Below, in pieces: positions 1-10,744 of a stretch of DNA of 64,000 nucleotides. Source of the stretch: Marisa cornuarietis (taxonomy: Eukaryota; Mollusca; Gastropoda; Architaenioglossa; Ampullariidae). The notes beneath the pieces were generated by a model, which was not told where the DNA came from, ran no database searches, and worked only from the letters and a program-made list of their open reading frames with translations. The stretch spans positions 9,625,501 to 9,689,500 of the forward strand of contig SMMW01000555.1 of NCBI GenBank assembly GCA_004794655.1, given 5' to 3'. Position numbers and translations under genes: made by a program. The number at the start of each line of letters is the position of its first letter. Positions within the stretch are counted from its first letter, which is position 1.

Positions 1-485
1 GGATGGAACCAGTTTCTGTGGCCATGCGTGCGCAGGTGCAAGCAGCTGTAGCCTTAAGGTTTATGTATCTGATCGTTTTTCAGTTTTCCAGGGTAACACC
101 ATCTCATCAATTCAAAACTCTCCAGAACACTCCTTCTAAACTCTTGTGTTCTGCGTTGCAGTTTGTTCTGTCTTCCGGCAAGCAGACAGAAAGAGGCGTT
201 TGAATCACGTGGTCTGATCGATTGCTGACATTTGAGCGGCTGTTGCAGCTGTCGCTCAACTAGTCCACAAAAAAATGTCGTGACGACCTACGGACCAGAC
301 TACCTTTGCCGGTGAACCTCTCTAAGCACGTGCAAGGTCACGCAGAATATAATAAGTTTCGAGTGCTTGCGACATGAGCTTTCAATCTTTACAGCCAGCG
401 AAAAAGTTTACACAAGCCAGAGAAACAGGTTCATATTTCAGGGTTTCGTGTTGCTGCATTCGGGTTAAAAGATTTCCTCGGTATA

Positions 486-511
486 ACGACGACGACGACG
501 ACGACGACGAC

Positions 512-590
<79 letters not shown>
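486..590. repeat. Compound (GAC)n-(GAT)n microsatellite beside a 5' splice site
   Basis: About 9 GAC units are followed by about 25 GAT units. On the receptor gene's strand it is an ATC array beginning about six bases after the exon 2 donor GT. Open frames read through it encode only homopolymeric Asp, Ser or His and are not genes. Confidence 0.97.
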
Positions 591-596
591 TCTCAC

Positions 597-842
597 CTGC
601 ATGTACTTGACTAATTTGCAGGTAAAGGTTCCAGCAACCCATTGGACGGTGGCTGCCCAGATCGCCTCGCCTGCGATGCAGAAGAAAGTGACGAGGAGGT
701 CCGCCAGGGCGAGGTTGACGATGAGTGTGTTGATAGTCGACTTTCGCCTCCTCAGTCTGTACATCTGCATCAACGTCGCTGTGTTGCCGATGAAGGAGAT
801 GACGAACATGACGCCGAAGACCACGGCTTTTGTCAGGCTCAC
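597..842 (-). CDS. GnRH/corazonin-receptor-like GPCR, coding exon 2 (TM1 to start of TM3)
   Basis: This exon encodes 82 residues of a rhodopsin-family neuropeptide receptor at the plasma membrane. Read on the minus strand it gives a hydrophobic TM1 with the conserved FIGN, a basic first intracellular loop (RLRRRKSTINTL), a TM2 with NLALADLLVTFFC, the first extracellular loop with VQWVAG, and the TM3 cysteine in TCKLVKYMQ. This layout is that of the GnRH/AKH/corazonin receptor superfamily; the FCIAGEAIWAATVQW stretch looks closest to corazonin-type receptors, from memory of the family. The exon is bounded by an acceptor (gtctcag before 842) and a donor (CAG then gtgaga, intron from 596) and is phase 0 at both ends, so it joins in frame to the exon at 1422-1198. 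The remaining transmembrane segments are not in the window. The ligand is unknown; a GnRH- or corazonin-like peptide acting through a G protein is the family expectation. Confidence 0.88.
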
Positions 843-1197
843 CTGAGACCATGGCGAGAGTACCAATAACACGGATGGCGATGCTGTATCAAGTCTGACA
901 TTGTATTTTTCCTATCTGCCAACGTTGCATTTTTTTGTTTGTTTGGTTTTTTTGTTTGTTTGTTTTTTGTTTTTGTTTTTGTTTTTTGTTTGTTTGTTTG
1001 TTTGTTTGTTTTTTTTTGTTAAACTACACTGGTTCTTGCACTGGTTTGATTTCAAGAATGAGGAAGTATGAAGTCATCTTTCATCCTGGACTTTAAAAAA
1101 TCAATTTACAGAGCGGTAAAGGGACTACACGGGGGTTTTAGCTGGAAAAAGAATAAAAAAAAGAAAGGAAGAAGGAACAAACGAATATCACATTTAC
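843..1197 (-). other. Receptor intron 1 (355 bp)
   Basis: The intron lies between the GAG-gtaaatg donor at 1197 and the gtctcag acceptor at 843. It carries a T-rich (TTTG)n-like tract on the plus strand at about 925-1019. No coding content is visible in it. Confidence 0.75.
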
Positions 1198-1476
1198 CTC
1201 ATTAAATGTAGGAGCTTGCATCGGCGCGGTAAAGATTGACGAGTTGCTGTCGTTGAAAGCCAGCTCGAGGAGGTCGGTGCTTCTGGAGCCGGAAGTGACG
1301 CCAAGCTTCAGCTGGCCTAGCGTGCCTGTAGACATTTGGTGCACCACGCTGTGGTAGGTGGACTGAAGGACGGCGGGCGACGATGACGTTAGCAATATGG
1401 TGCTGTTGAGGTCAACTTCCATCGTGAGAGTCGTTGGGGGCCTCAGTCTGCTCAGAACCACATCCACAAACTTATA
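1198..1476 (-). CDS. GnRH/corazonin-receptor-like GPCR, first coding exon (extracellular N-terminus)
   Basis: The ATG at 1422-1420 opens 75 codons to the donor at 1198 (GAG then gtaaatg). The product is a Ser/Thr-rich, soluble N-terminus with N-glycosylation sequons at NST (residues 6-8) and in NDSNSS (58-63), as expected for the extracellular tail of a peptide GPCR. No signal peptide is seen, which is usual for this family. It joins in phase 0 to the exon at 842, giving a tail of about 75 residues before TM1. Upstream, a good acceptor (pyrimidine-rich, ending ttgcag) lies just before 1476, so 1476-1423 is probably 5' UTR of the same exon and a further non-coding exon should lie upstream. The frame is open to that acceptor without another ATG, so the start at 1422 is favoured. 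The tail sequence is not itself diagnostic; its assignment rests on the join to exon 2. Confidence 0.75.
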
Positions 1477-2348
1477 CTGCAACAGGAACAGGCACTGCGC
1501 TGGTGATCTTTCTTCTGAGAATCAGGTGGAGACTGATTGAGCTTCGTAAACATAACTTAAACGAGAAGTGGAGGGCAACATTTTCATTTTCTAATGATTG
1601 GGTAAAACTTTATGCAAGCTATTATTTCCCCGAACATGGATGAACACTTGCTATTCCCTAGATACACGCCGCACCATGAACAGTAAGATCTGCATACAAA
1701 CCTGATGTCATGATTCTACGTCCTTCTGTGCATCGTGGTGTTTGTTGGCGTGCATTTTTAGAACGGAAAAAGATTATTCACCCAGATTCGGGGAAATAGT
1801 ATCTTGCTCTAGGGCCAGTTGCACAACACATTTCTAATTTTGAGCTCTTTAGTCATTAAATCTAATAGATGATCATCTTTATCTAAACTGCACATCGTAA
1901 TTTTTAGAACCTTTCACTAAAATTGTTTTAAATCAAAAACAAACTGCTTAAGCCAAACTTTCCTTCCTGTCAGCACATGTTCGCATGCCCTTGTGTAACG
2001 CATGTAAATAGAAAAAGAGCGAGTTTTGTCAAATTTTCAAAATTTACATTTTTAGAAAAGTTTTTTTAAGTTTAAGAAACTTGTTTTGCAACTAGCCTCT
2101 GAACTTTACACAGTCATTAGAAAATATTAAACTCTCGTTAAGCCTTTAATGACACAATATTTCGTGGAAAAATTACGAAAATAAAAGGTCTAAAATCGAA
2201 ATGTATTGACATCTCAGCTATTTTTTGTGAGTCAGCAAGCTTCCATTTTGAAGAAGCAGTGTCTCACAAGTCGCAATGGAGCGACTGGGTTCAGACAACA
2301 TTTTAAACTGTTTTAATGCCTTTTTAAGTGGAATCAGAACAATCAAAA
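1477..2348. other. No gene recognised
   Basis: This AT-rich stretch upstream of the receptor exon has no coding-like frame and no strong repeat. It may hold the receptor's first intron or promoter, but no motif was found to support that. Confidence 0.5.
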
Positions 2349-3080
2349 TCAGATAGTGAGATCCTGAAAGGAGAAAAATAGACATTGTCCATTTTTTCTT
2401 TCAGTTTTGCTCAAACCACCACTATATCTAAAAAACGAACTATTGATATGTAGAAGAAGACTCAGATAACGATGATGATAAAGAAGGATAATTAGTAGTG
2501 GTGATGGTGATGTTGGTGGTTGTGGTGCTGGTTGCTGATGAGGGTGACGCCCACACTGCTTAATAAGAGTTGTGTTCAGAAGACACACATTATTTGATTT
2601 GCATAGTGCTGAGCCTTCAAACTTCCTAGGTTTAAAAAAAACTGGACTTTCTAATGCAGTCAATATCTTCTCGACATGCAGCATGTTGCTGGGCTGCGCA
2701 CATTTCCTGACAACCTCCAGTGCATCCTTGACGAGAACGCCGCCAACACGCACAAAATAGTCCCCGTGGCGATTGGAGAGCACGTGGTGCTGTCTCGTCC
2801 ACTTCGGTGCAGGCATCATTGCCCTGGAGATGAATGGAGCAAACGTTATAAGCAGTTTGGTCTGGCGAATAATGTGCTGGCTGACAGTTCTTATCACGCA
2901 ACTCTCCAGGGCTGGGAATTTACACAGCCCACCCAGGGGAACACGTGGAGGAGTCAACCGGATAATGCACTGGCCAGCCAGGGTGGAGACGTGGGAGACG
3001 GTCGTCAGAAAAGGTAGTTGTCCTCGATGAAAGAGAGAGAAAGAGATGAGAGAAAGATAGCCCAAAAGTAGGTTGGCCAA
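2349..3080 (-). other. Unassigned long open frame
   Basis: A 243-codon frame without an ATG start (it opens at TTG) lies on the same strand as the receptor gene and upstream of it. The middle part (about 2640-3010) is GC-richer than its surroundings, and frames on both strands stay open there, which makes the coding direction unclear. The C-terminal third is low complexity (His/Gln/Pro/Ser/Leu). No family is recognised. It could be an exon, an old repeat, or chance. Confidence 0.2.
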
Positions 3081-3932
3081 ACATGGTAGAGCGGGAAAAT
3101 CAGGAAGATGATTCCTTATCGCAATTTTTATTCGCTGTAGACATCCTACGAGAGTTCTTAAAAGAAAGCAAACAGACTCTCTGACGACTATGCATATATC
3201 TCCAAAGCCGATTTTTGGTTGTTTTTCGGTTACGACACTGATTTAAAAATGATACAGACCCTTTGAGGACTCTGCTTGAAGCCGATCAGACGCCATTTTG
3301 CTACTCTCAGGCAATACTGCCTCAGTATTTAGAATCCCCTGGGAATATATTTTCGTCTTTTTGATAAACTTCTGACGTTGCAAACTCTTTGTATTCTTGA
3401 ATTTATCTCTCTGATATCAAAAACTGAGGAGAGAGACGGCCGGGTTGGGATGCAATGGAATGAGGGGACAGGGTATCGGAAAGTTGTTCTCATGTTGTCC
3501 TTGTTAACTGATTGTTGACACTACTCTAAAAGTTGAGGAAACTTTCTGGTGAAGCATGATGAAAAGGCTTCGTAGTCCGTAGTCCATTTGTCCCGGATCA
3601 TGACTCTTCCCCCCCCTCCTCCCACACACACACACACACACAACCATAAATTTCTGCGTTTCGAGAGAAGCAGCATCCATGTCAGCACTTGAATCAGACA
3701 CTGGTGGGAGGGAAAGAGAGGGAAAAGGAAGTGTCTTCATCCTTGAGCCGCGATTCATCTGCAACGCAAGTATAGCGCTTGGTGCTTTGGGGCGAAGCTA
3801 AGCCTCACGGTAGCAAAGTGGGCGATATACGCAGGAAAATTGCCGATAATGAGACAAAAGGAAGAAAAACGCCTGCCATATAATGCGAAGTTCTTGTCGT
3901 GGAGGTCCGAAAGCTCCTGCGGGTGCATTAGA

Positions 3933-4120
3933 CGAACAGAGTCTGTGTTTAATGAGACGTTGGACCAGACGGAGTGGCGACTAGTGGCAACCATCGCAAA
4001 AGACAAACCCGCCCACGTGATCGCCAACAGACTGGAGGATGAGGCCAGCTTGGATGATGCCACTCGGCGGAAAGGTGAAGAGATCATCGTGATTCTTGAC
4101 AAGCACACGGAAGGAGGGTA
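3933..4120 (+). other. Candidate exon, unknown protein
   Basis: From about 3933 the plus strand reads a balanced, charged and probably helical stretch. It contains TEWRLVATIAKDK, ANRLEDEASLDDATRRK and GEEIIVILDKHTEGG, and reaches a TAA that overlaps a possible donor (GGAGG then gtaatc). A possible acceptor (gtgcattag) sits just before it. The same frame is open further upstream to an ATG at 3840. The TRRKGEEIIVIL part faintly resembles the late helices of death-fold (CARD-like) domains, but a key part of the fold is missing and this is only a guess. The antisense frame is Ser-rich and looks like a shadow. Confidence 0.3.
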
Positions 4121-4210
4121 ATCTTCACTAGCTGAACAGAATAACGAACACCTCACGGGTTGTATATACTCTGTTTTCTGTTCACACAATGAAATCTTTT
4201 GTGAAAACAA

Positions 4211-7200
4211 TATTTATGTACTTGTTATGAGACATGTGGCCAGAATTTTTTTTTTCTTTTTTGTTTCTGCCTTCGTCCTTCACTAAACATCTCTTTTGTT
4301 CAGTCTTAAAAATCAAACAAAAGAGTATATTTTGAAACGTGTCATAAATTCGTAGTTACATATGCAGACAGCTTTTCAGATTATTTTTTCCAGAATGTCA
4401 CAGAATTTAGACAGCGCAGAAGAATAGTGTTCCTTTTTCAGAACAACAGAGACTTGCTTTACCTTCTGTCTACATTTCATACTACTTCACAGAAGCTTTC
4501 TAGCCCTCATTTTAGTATAATTAAAGGTGTTTTCGTTTTCCATTAACTTACGAAGGTTTAAAAAAATCAAATATATAGGGCTACAGAATCGTGTTGCACT
4601 AATTCATATATATTACAGATTTAACTGCCAGAATAATTTTTACTAACCGTGAATTAAACGGATAATAAACTCATTAAACAAAAGCTTGAACAGATTGCAG
4701 GGGTTCCAAAGCAGTAGCATGGCCTCGGTGATGACAATATTTATAAATAATGATCTGTATGATCATGTAATTAAGTTATCGTATTTTTAGACTTAAGCGC
4801 TGACAGGATGACGAAGATATGGAAGAACGGTCTGCTTTTATTATTGATGGATTTGCTGCCTCTTATTAAAAGGCGATTTGTTTAAAGTGGAAACATTTAA
4901 GTCTGTAAAGCTGTGGAGAATTTTTAATCAAACGTTTGTACAAAGTGTAGCAAAAAAGATTTTTCTGACCCTGAGATATACAGAGACAATTTTCGTGACA
5001 TTGGATTCGAATGTGTCTGATTAATACACCGGTACCGACAATAAATTTGTTTTTATACAAACATCATTCGATAAAACTTCTCAGATTGATGAAAAAAAAG
5101 TCACAGAGATCTCGCTAGACAAACATTTAGGGGGAAAAAAGCTTGGAGGGGAAAAAACAGAAGGACTCCACACCCTTCTTTCGCCCATCCTTGGTTATCT
5201 TAGCTTGAAGACAGGACTGAGTAGCAAGTCCTGTGTGAGTCAGTCAAAAACTCTTTTCTTACGGGCGTGTTGGTACTCGCATGGTGCCTGTCGATACCTC
5301 AATACATACTATGATGTATAAATATTAATATATATTATTGTGTTCTTGATGATAGTCATGGGGATATTGTTTCGCAGCCAACAAGGACGAGAGTAGGCTT
5401 GTCTACCCAGTTTAATATGACCATCCAAGTGACTCAGATGAACAAGCATATAACGACTGCCGAATAGGAACACATCTGGAAGCTTTTACTTCAATATTTA
5501 TTATACCATTTCGTAGAGACTGTTTGTGGTCTCATAGTTCTAGACACCAGCTCAACAGTAGTTTCATAGTGTTTCTGCATCAGAACATATTGTGTTTCGT
5601 AGTTTAATCTGACGTATAAGGAGATTGCTCACACCAATGTATGTATTTTCGTATGATTGTATGAAAGGCATGTCTATAAAAAGCTGAGAAAATAACCCTA
5701 TTTTTTCCTAAATGTCAGTGGTTTTCTTTTGGTGAGAAAGTTAAGCCCAGAGGTAATGACAGACAAGATAAACACACCCTGGAAGGAGGTAGGCAGAGTT
5801 TCGGTGCGAAATGATTCAAGTCGGCAAAAAATAGCAGCCATATTTCCCGGGAATGGTTCCAAGAATATACCAAGCTTGCTGCAACATCTCTGAATAGAGG
5901 TCGCCTTAGAAGTGCGAGAGTTCTCGGAGACCGAAATTTCCTGACGGATTTCCGATCGTCTTCCTTTGCCAGCTACATGAGCCCAGAAAGCGACTGGCCA
6001 GGACCTATTTTAACTGCGAAGTTGTCTCTGTCTTGTCTTCCCTGATGATGAACGACTACTACACATCGAACTCGGTCAAGATAACTTTCCCTTTTACGAT
6101 GGACGATAACCAGAAGATGATGAAAGTTTGTTTCGTCATTGCCAGTCCTAGAAGAAGCCCGATGATGCAGACATATTAAGCAGACTGCGGTACATAGGTC
6201 TTCAGTGATGTCAGCTTTGTCCTCCCCACGTGTTGCTGTACATACATGAGTTGTCTTCCTCATATGGACTGAGGTCTGAACTATCAAGTCTCCTCAGCTT
6301 GAACCAAATAACCCGCAAGTCTACATCACTCACATTATATAAGCTCAAAACTTTCAATCCAAAATCAAGTCCTATATATTTTTTATTTTTGTTTTGGTTT
6401 TTCTTTTAAAAATCAGTGATTTTACCAAACCTTTTCTGGACTGTGTGCCTGTTTATGTATGTATGCATGTTGAGAGTGAACTTACTTTAAGATATATAAG
6501 TATAGTGTTGGATTCTTTTACGTGGGAAGAGCATCTAATGGTGTCTGCAAGTATGTAACTGATAATTATCGTTAAAGTAGGTACTCAAAAATTATTTTTA
6601 ATTAATAATAAGCAAAATGATACAGAAATAAATTTTGTCCTGATTTCAGTAACTAAAAGTTTTTTTATAGCTCAAATAGTTTTCAATACACCAATAATTA
6701 TGTAATAAACACTTAGAAATCATCATCTTTCAGCTCTACCGAAAAAATTAAATGATGATGACGATGATGCTTGAGTCAAGAAGATAAAAAACATTTCTTT
6801 CTCTCTCGAGTAGCTACTCACGTAGAAGGTTAGAGGAAACGGATGTCCGGACCAGATACAAGGTAAAACGAGAAAGAACCCTCGAGGATGGAGTGTTTAG
6901 TAAATGATTAGTTGCATGCTGGCTGAGGTTCCTTTCTTTTTTTTATAATTTATTACACTAGGAAAGATTGCGTTTCTCGCTGAAGGTGGAGGATGACGCA
7001 AGCTCCTGGACGATCGATGGTTATTGAATTTGGAATCATTCTCTTTATTGTCAACTGGGACATCACCCATGCCCTACTTCGGTGGGTCTCCATCACGAAT
7101 ATTAGTCCATTGCCAGTCTCACGTTGAGATTAAAGGGAAAAAGAGAGAGAAAGCGTGTTTCTCTATTCTATTCTTCTCGCCTTCATCATTATCAAAACTA

Positions 7201-7348
7201 ATCTCCTGTTGCTTTTACTCCTCAGCAGGCGCACATATCCGTAGAATTGTTTGATGTCGACTGTCTTACTTGTTTAACATCGATTTATTTCTATTTTTTT
7301 CTTTATTCAGAGCAGGTATTGTAACACTTTGCACTGTTAAATAAGTGT
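4211..7348. other. No gene recognised
   Basis: The stretch is AT-rich with only short open frames of ordinary composition. No splice-bounded coding segment, RNA gene or long tandem array was found. Confidence 0.5.
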
Positions 7349-7349
7349 A

Positions 7350-7350
7350 A

Positions 7351-7400
<50 letters not shown>

Positions 7401-7401
7401 A
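7350..7401. repeat. (CAT)17 microsatellite
   Basis: A pure CAT/ATC array of about 52 bp. Its left flank lacks the paired GCGC signature seen before the ATC array at 34441. Confidence 0.97.
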
Positions 7402-10031
7402 CTCTTAAAGTGTGAAGTTTTATCGGTCTATGTACTTAGAAGGTGTGAAAAAAACTTGTTTACACACCCAACATCACTTTCAGTTCCACCGACAAAAAGA
7501 AAAAGAAACATGAATGCACGTGTATGACAAAAGAAAAATACTTGGTGTATGTGACGAAACTCTTCGCCTAATAAATGAACGTGACTTCCCTATTTTACTT
7601 GACCAGTTCAACCATGTTTATTACTAGTATACAGTAAAACTCAGAAACGTTTGATAACCTCATCTGATGTATTAGCAGGCTCGGGTCAAGTCAGCATCGT
7701 TATCACTCATTGTTGAATTACTAACATCAGTTCTTGATAACTAGCATCATCGCTCAATAACTAACATCATTTCTCAATTATTATACACGATGTACTAAAA
7801 CAAGAGGTCCAACGGTCCACATGATTCCAGACTTTCAAACTGACTGTACAGACCCCCGCAATCAACAAGGAATCGAAAACAGACTTGTGACTACCGGCAA
7901 ATTTTTTACCAGCCCACCCCGTTCAATCTCCGTCAAAACACATCTGTCACTTTAGCACCAGATTCTTCTCGAAGCTCTTGCTGATGAAATTAGTTCATCC
8001 ACACCCAACATGATCCCATCATTGACCCTGGACTAGTGTCTGTTACACCTCTGCATATCGTTTGGCTTCTAGACAAACCGCTTTCATTGACTCGGTCAGT
8101 CTCTGTCGCTTCTTCGTGATAGATGCGTGTCTAGCCCCGCTTTTAAACCAGCTTCCTTCGGGAACTTTCGTTTGATTGCTACCATCTGCCGACAGCTTGG
8201 CAATCGCTCTTTGAATTCCCTGTTTTGTATTTCTTACCCGCTCTTGTGGGGTAGAAATACATTTGCGTCTTGTCTCTCGTGACTAAGGATAGCCTTAGGA
8301 GCTCTGTGCTTGGAAGGCAGTAAGTGCAAACGGAGCTCAATTTCTGTCAAAAGAAAATGTTAGACATGCATTTGGCTGTTCAACTTCTGGTAAGCAGCCC
8401 ACAAAGGCATGCTGATGTTATCCAGCAAGCCTGTTGAAAAAGAGACTTGGAAAAAAAGAAAAAAGAGAGAAAGGGTGGGTAGAAGAAGTCGAATATTATT
8501 GGGAAAAGGCACGCTGGCGTTTCGGCTTTTTACGTGTAGTAAGCAACTAAGATTATATGGGAGCACGGTAAAGCAGCTGGTCCTGAGTACAGAACTTTCA
8601 TCTACAGAAGGAAGAACAGGAGGGCAAAGGAGGAAAGATAGACGGACAGACGGAGGAAACTAAGTTGCAACTCCTGTGGAGGAATAAAAGCATACCTTAA
8701 AGTCATTTTGTTAACACGACAGTTCAGAGGTCATAAAAATAATGTCTGTCTCTTCCCACCGTTTTATTTGTTTGTAAACTATCTCGACTGCATTCTGGCA
8801 AAAAAAACAAACAAAACAAGTAAACTTTGCTTTCTTGAAAAGTTTCCTTCATTTCTTGCCATCATCTCAGTGCAAGTGAGAGAACACCATCATGCATCAT
8901 TTCGCCATCTTCCCTCGTTAACTGTCTCTGCAAGCCCTTGCAAAGTTGAAATACAAATGGATTCTTTCACAACAACATTAGTCCGGTCCACCCATCAAAC
9001 GTGCTCGTCCTGATTATCTACACATGGCTTCGACAAAGCAGTGCAGGTTTTGTGAAAGCAATTTTTCATCAGGTAATTGCGTCAAAGTGCGGTTCCTCCA
9101 GAAGTCTGCAAGAAATTATTCCCTGCACGAGCATTTGCCCATGTTTCGACGACCTGCTGCGAAGATGCGGACTTCTATTTTACGGGGGTTCCTGCAGGGA
9201 CAACGAAATCGCCGACACCAAGCCATTCATTATTTCGGGAATTAGAGAGAGGACGGAGGGCTCCCCATCTCTGTTTCCGGTTTTGGCATACCGTGAACAA
9301 GCCTTCTCTCTCATTTGCAATGTTGCCAGACCAGCACATCCCAGCCGCGTCACGACATCTGGAGGAACTATGAACAGACGTGGGTGTTCTCTTTCTCTGA
9401 ATGAGGATGAGAGAAAGGTATTAGATTTTTACGAGGGAGGGAGAGAGAAAAAGAGAGATAGAGGGAAAGAAAGAGAACCGAGCTAAGCTTGCTTAGGCAC
9501 TCGGCCAGTCAAAGTGAGGTCAAAAGTTGATATCAAATTCTTGCATAAAAAAGATAAAAGGTTTCCTACCGGCCAACATGAAACAGAAGCAGTCACTGAC
9601 AATTCGCAAAGTAAACTTCGGTTAAACAACTGAGTAACAAGAGGGAAAGAAGCACTGTGACGTTGGTATATGTGACATCCTTCTGATATGCGATGAACTA
9701 AATAAAAGTTGGCAATATTTTTGATTAAAATAGCATTAAGATTTCAAATAATAATAATATGATTTCCAAAAGAAATTCATGTGATTTGTGTTTCTGAGGC
9801 ATCGGCCCATCGCAAACAAACGCGCATGTGGGACAAAGTAACAAAACGTTTCACTACTTTCTACATATAATCACAAAGTTGAAAAAGAGAAAGACTCTAC
9901 TGACTACAAAGTCAAGTACTTAAAAAAAGAAAGTGGAGAGAAAAGGAGGGAGGAGATAAAATTAGAAGAAAAAATTTTATATCATGAACTACTTTAACTG
10001 TTTTCAGCACACGTGAAAGGTGTAAATTGTT
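7402..10031. other. No gene recognised
   Basis: Overlapping open frames at about 9001-9486 occur in all three plus-strand registers with no recognisable domain or splice structure. The rest is AT-rich and featureless. Confidence 0.45.
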
Positions 10032-10700
10032 TCAATAACTACATACCCAAATATTCAAAGCCAAACACAACCTGTAAATTTTGAGCAGCAATCGTAAAAG
10101 AACGTATAATCCTGATGTTGCCTTTACAAAAAAATATTTTGAACTGGTAACTTTAAAGTATAGCCTCCATAAATTCCTATATTCAAATATAGCATTCAAA
10201 GCTTTCTTCAAATCTAGCGAAATTTCAGCACACATCACAATATCCCCAGCGATTAATAATAAAAACATCCTAAAAATAACATTTTCACACAATTCGTTTT
10301 GGCAATTTCTCGCAGAGTTGTCAAGCCTCCCACTTATATAAAACTTATGCTTCTAGGTCGCGTAGTTAAATACACTGCAAATAGCAGACGCGGTAAAATT
10401 TCCCCCTGTCGTAATCCACTAAGACATGACGCAAATCAGATAGCATTTGGTGTGTAATTTTACACACGATGAGAAATGCATCTTCGACAGCATCCAAAAA
10501 GCTCCCATGTATACCAGAACTAATAATTTTTTGCTAAAGTCCTGTTAACTTTCTCAAATGTCGTATCGTAATCGACAAATATACAAAATAAACTACTTCT
10601 TTTATGCAAAAAAGCTCAGTTAAACAACGAAGAGTAAAAATGTGGTCTACGATCGAAGATTTGAGAGAAACTAGCTTGCTCAAACCTAATTACGATTTTT
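10032..10700 (-). mobile_element. Decayed non-LTR retrotransposon (reverse transcriptase remnant)
   Basis: Reading the minus strand downwards gives pieces of a LINE reverse transcriptase in the correct order but in shifting frames. A degraded EQAxF block and SIVDHIFTLRCLTELF lie near 10690-10610. Motif A (FVDYDTTFEKVNR) is at 10579-10541. A degenerate motif C region (GDIVMCAEISLDLKKALNAI) starts at about 10247. It is followed by the thumb-side sequence ending NIWVCSY, which corresponds to the usual YLGV region. Several stops and at least two frameshifts separate the pieces and the catalytic FADD is lost, so the copy is dead. The clade is not clear; the DHIF-TL and FVDYxxAFD style fits Jockey/CR1-like or related elements. 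Confidence 0.7.
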
Positions 10701-10744
10701 TTCATCAGACTTCTTCAATTATACTATTAAAGAAAGAGGCAGGT

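Noticed and set aside
374..872. Open frames encoding poly-Asp, poly-Ser or poly-His runs over 486-590
   Set aside because: They are translations of the GAC/GAT array; only the GPCR frame beyond the donor at 597 is coding.
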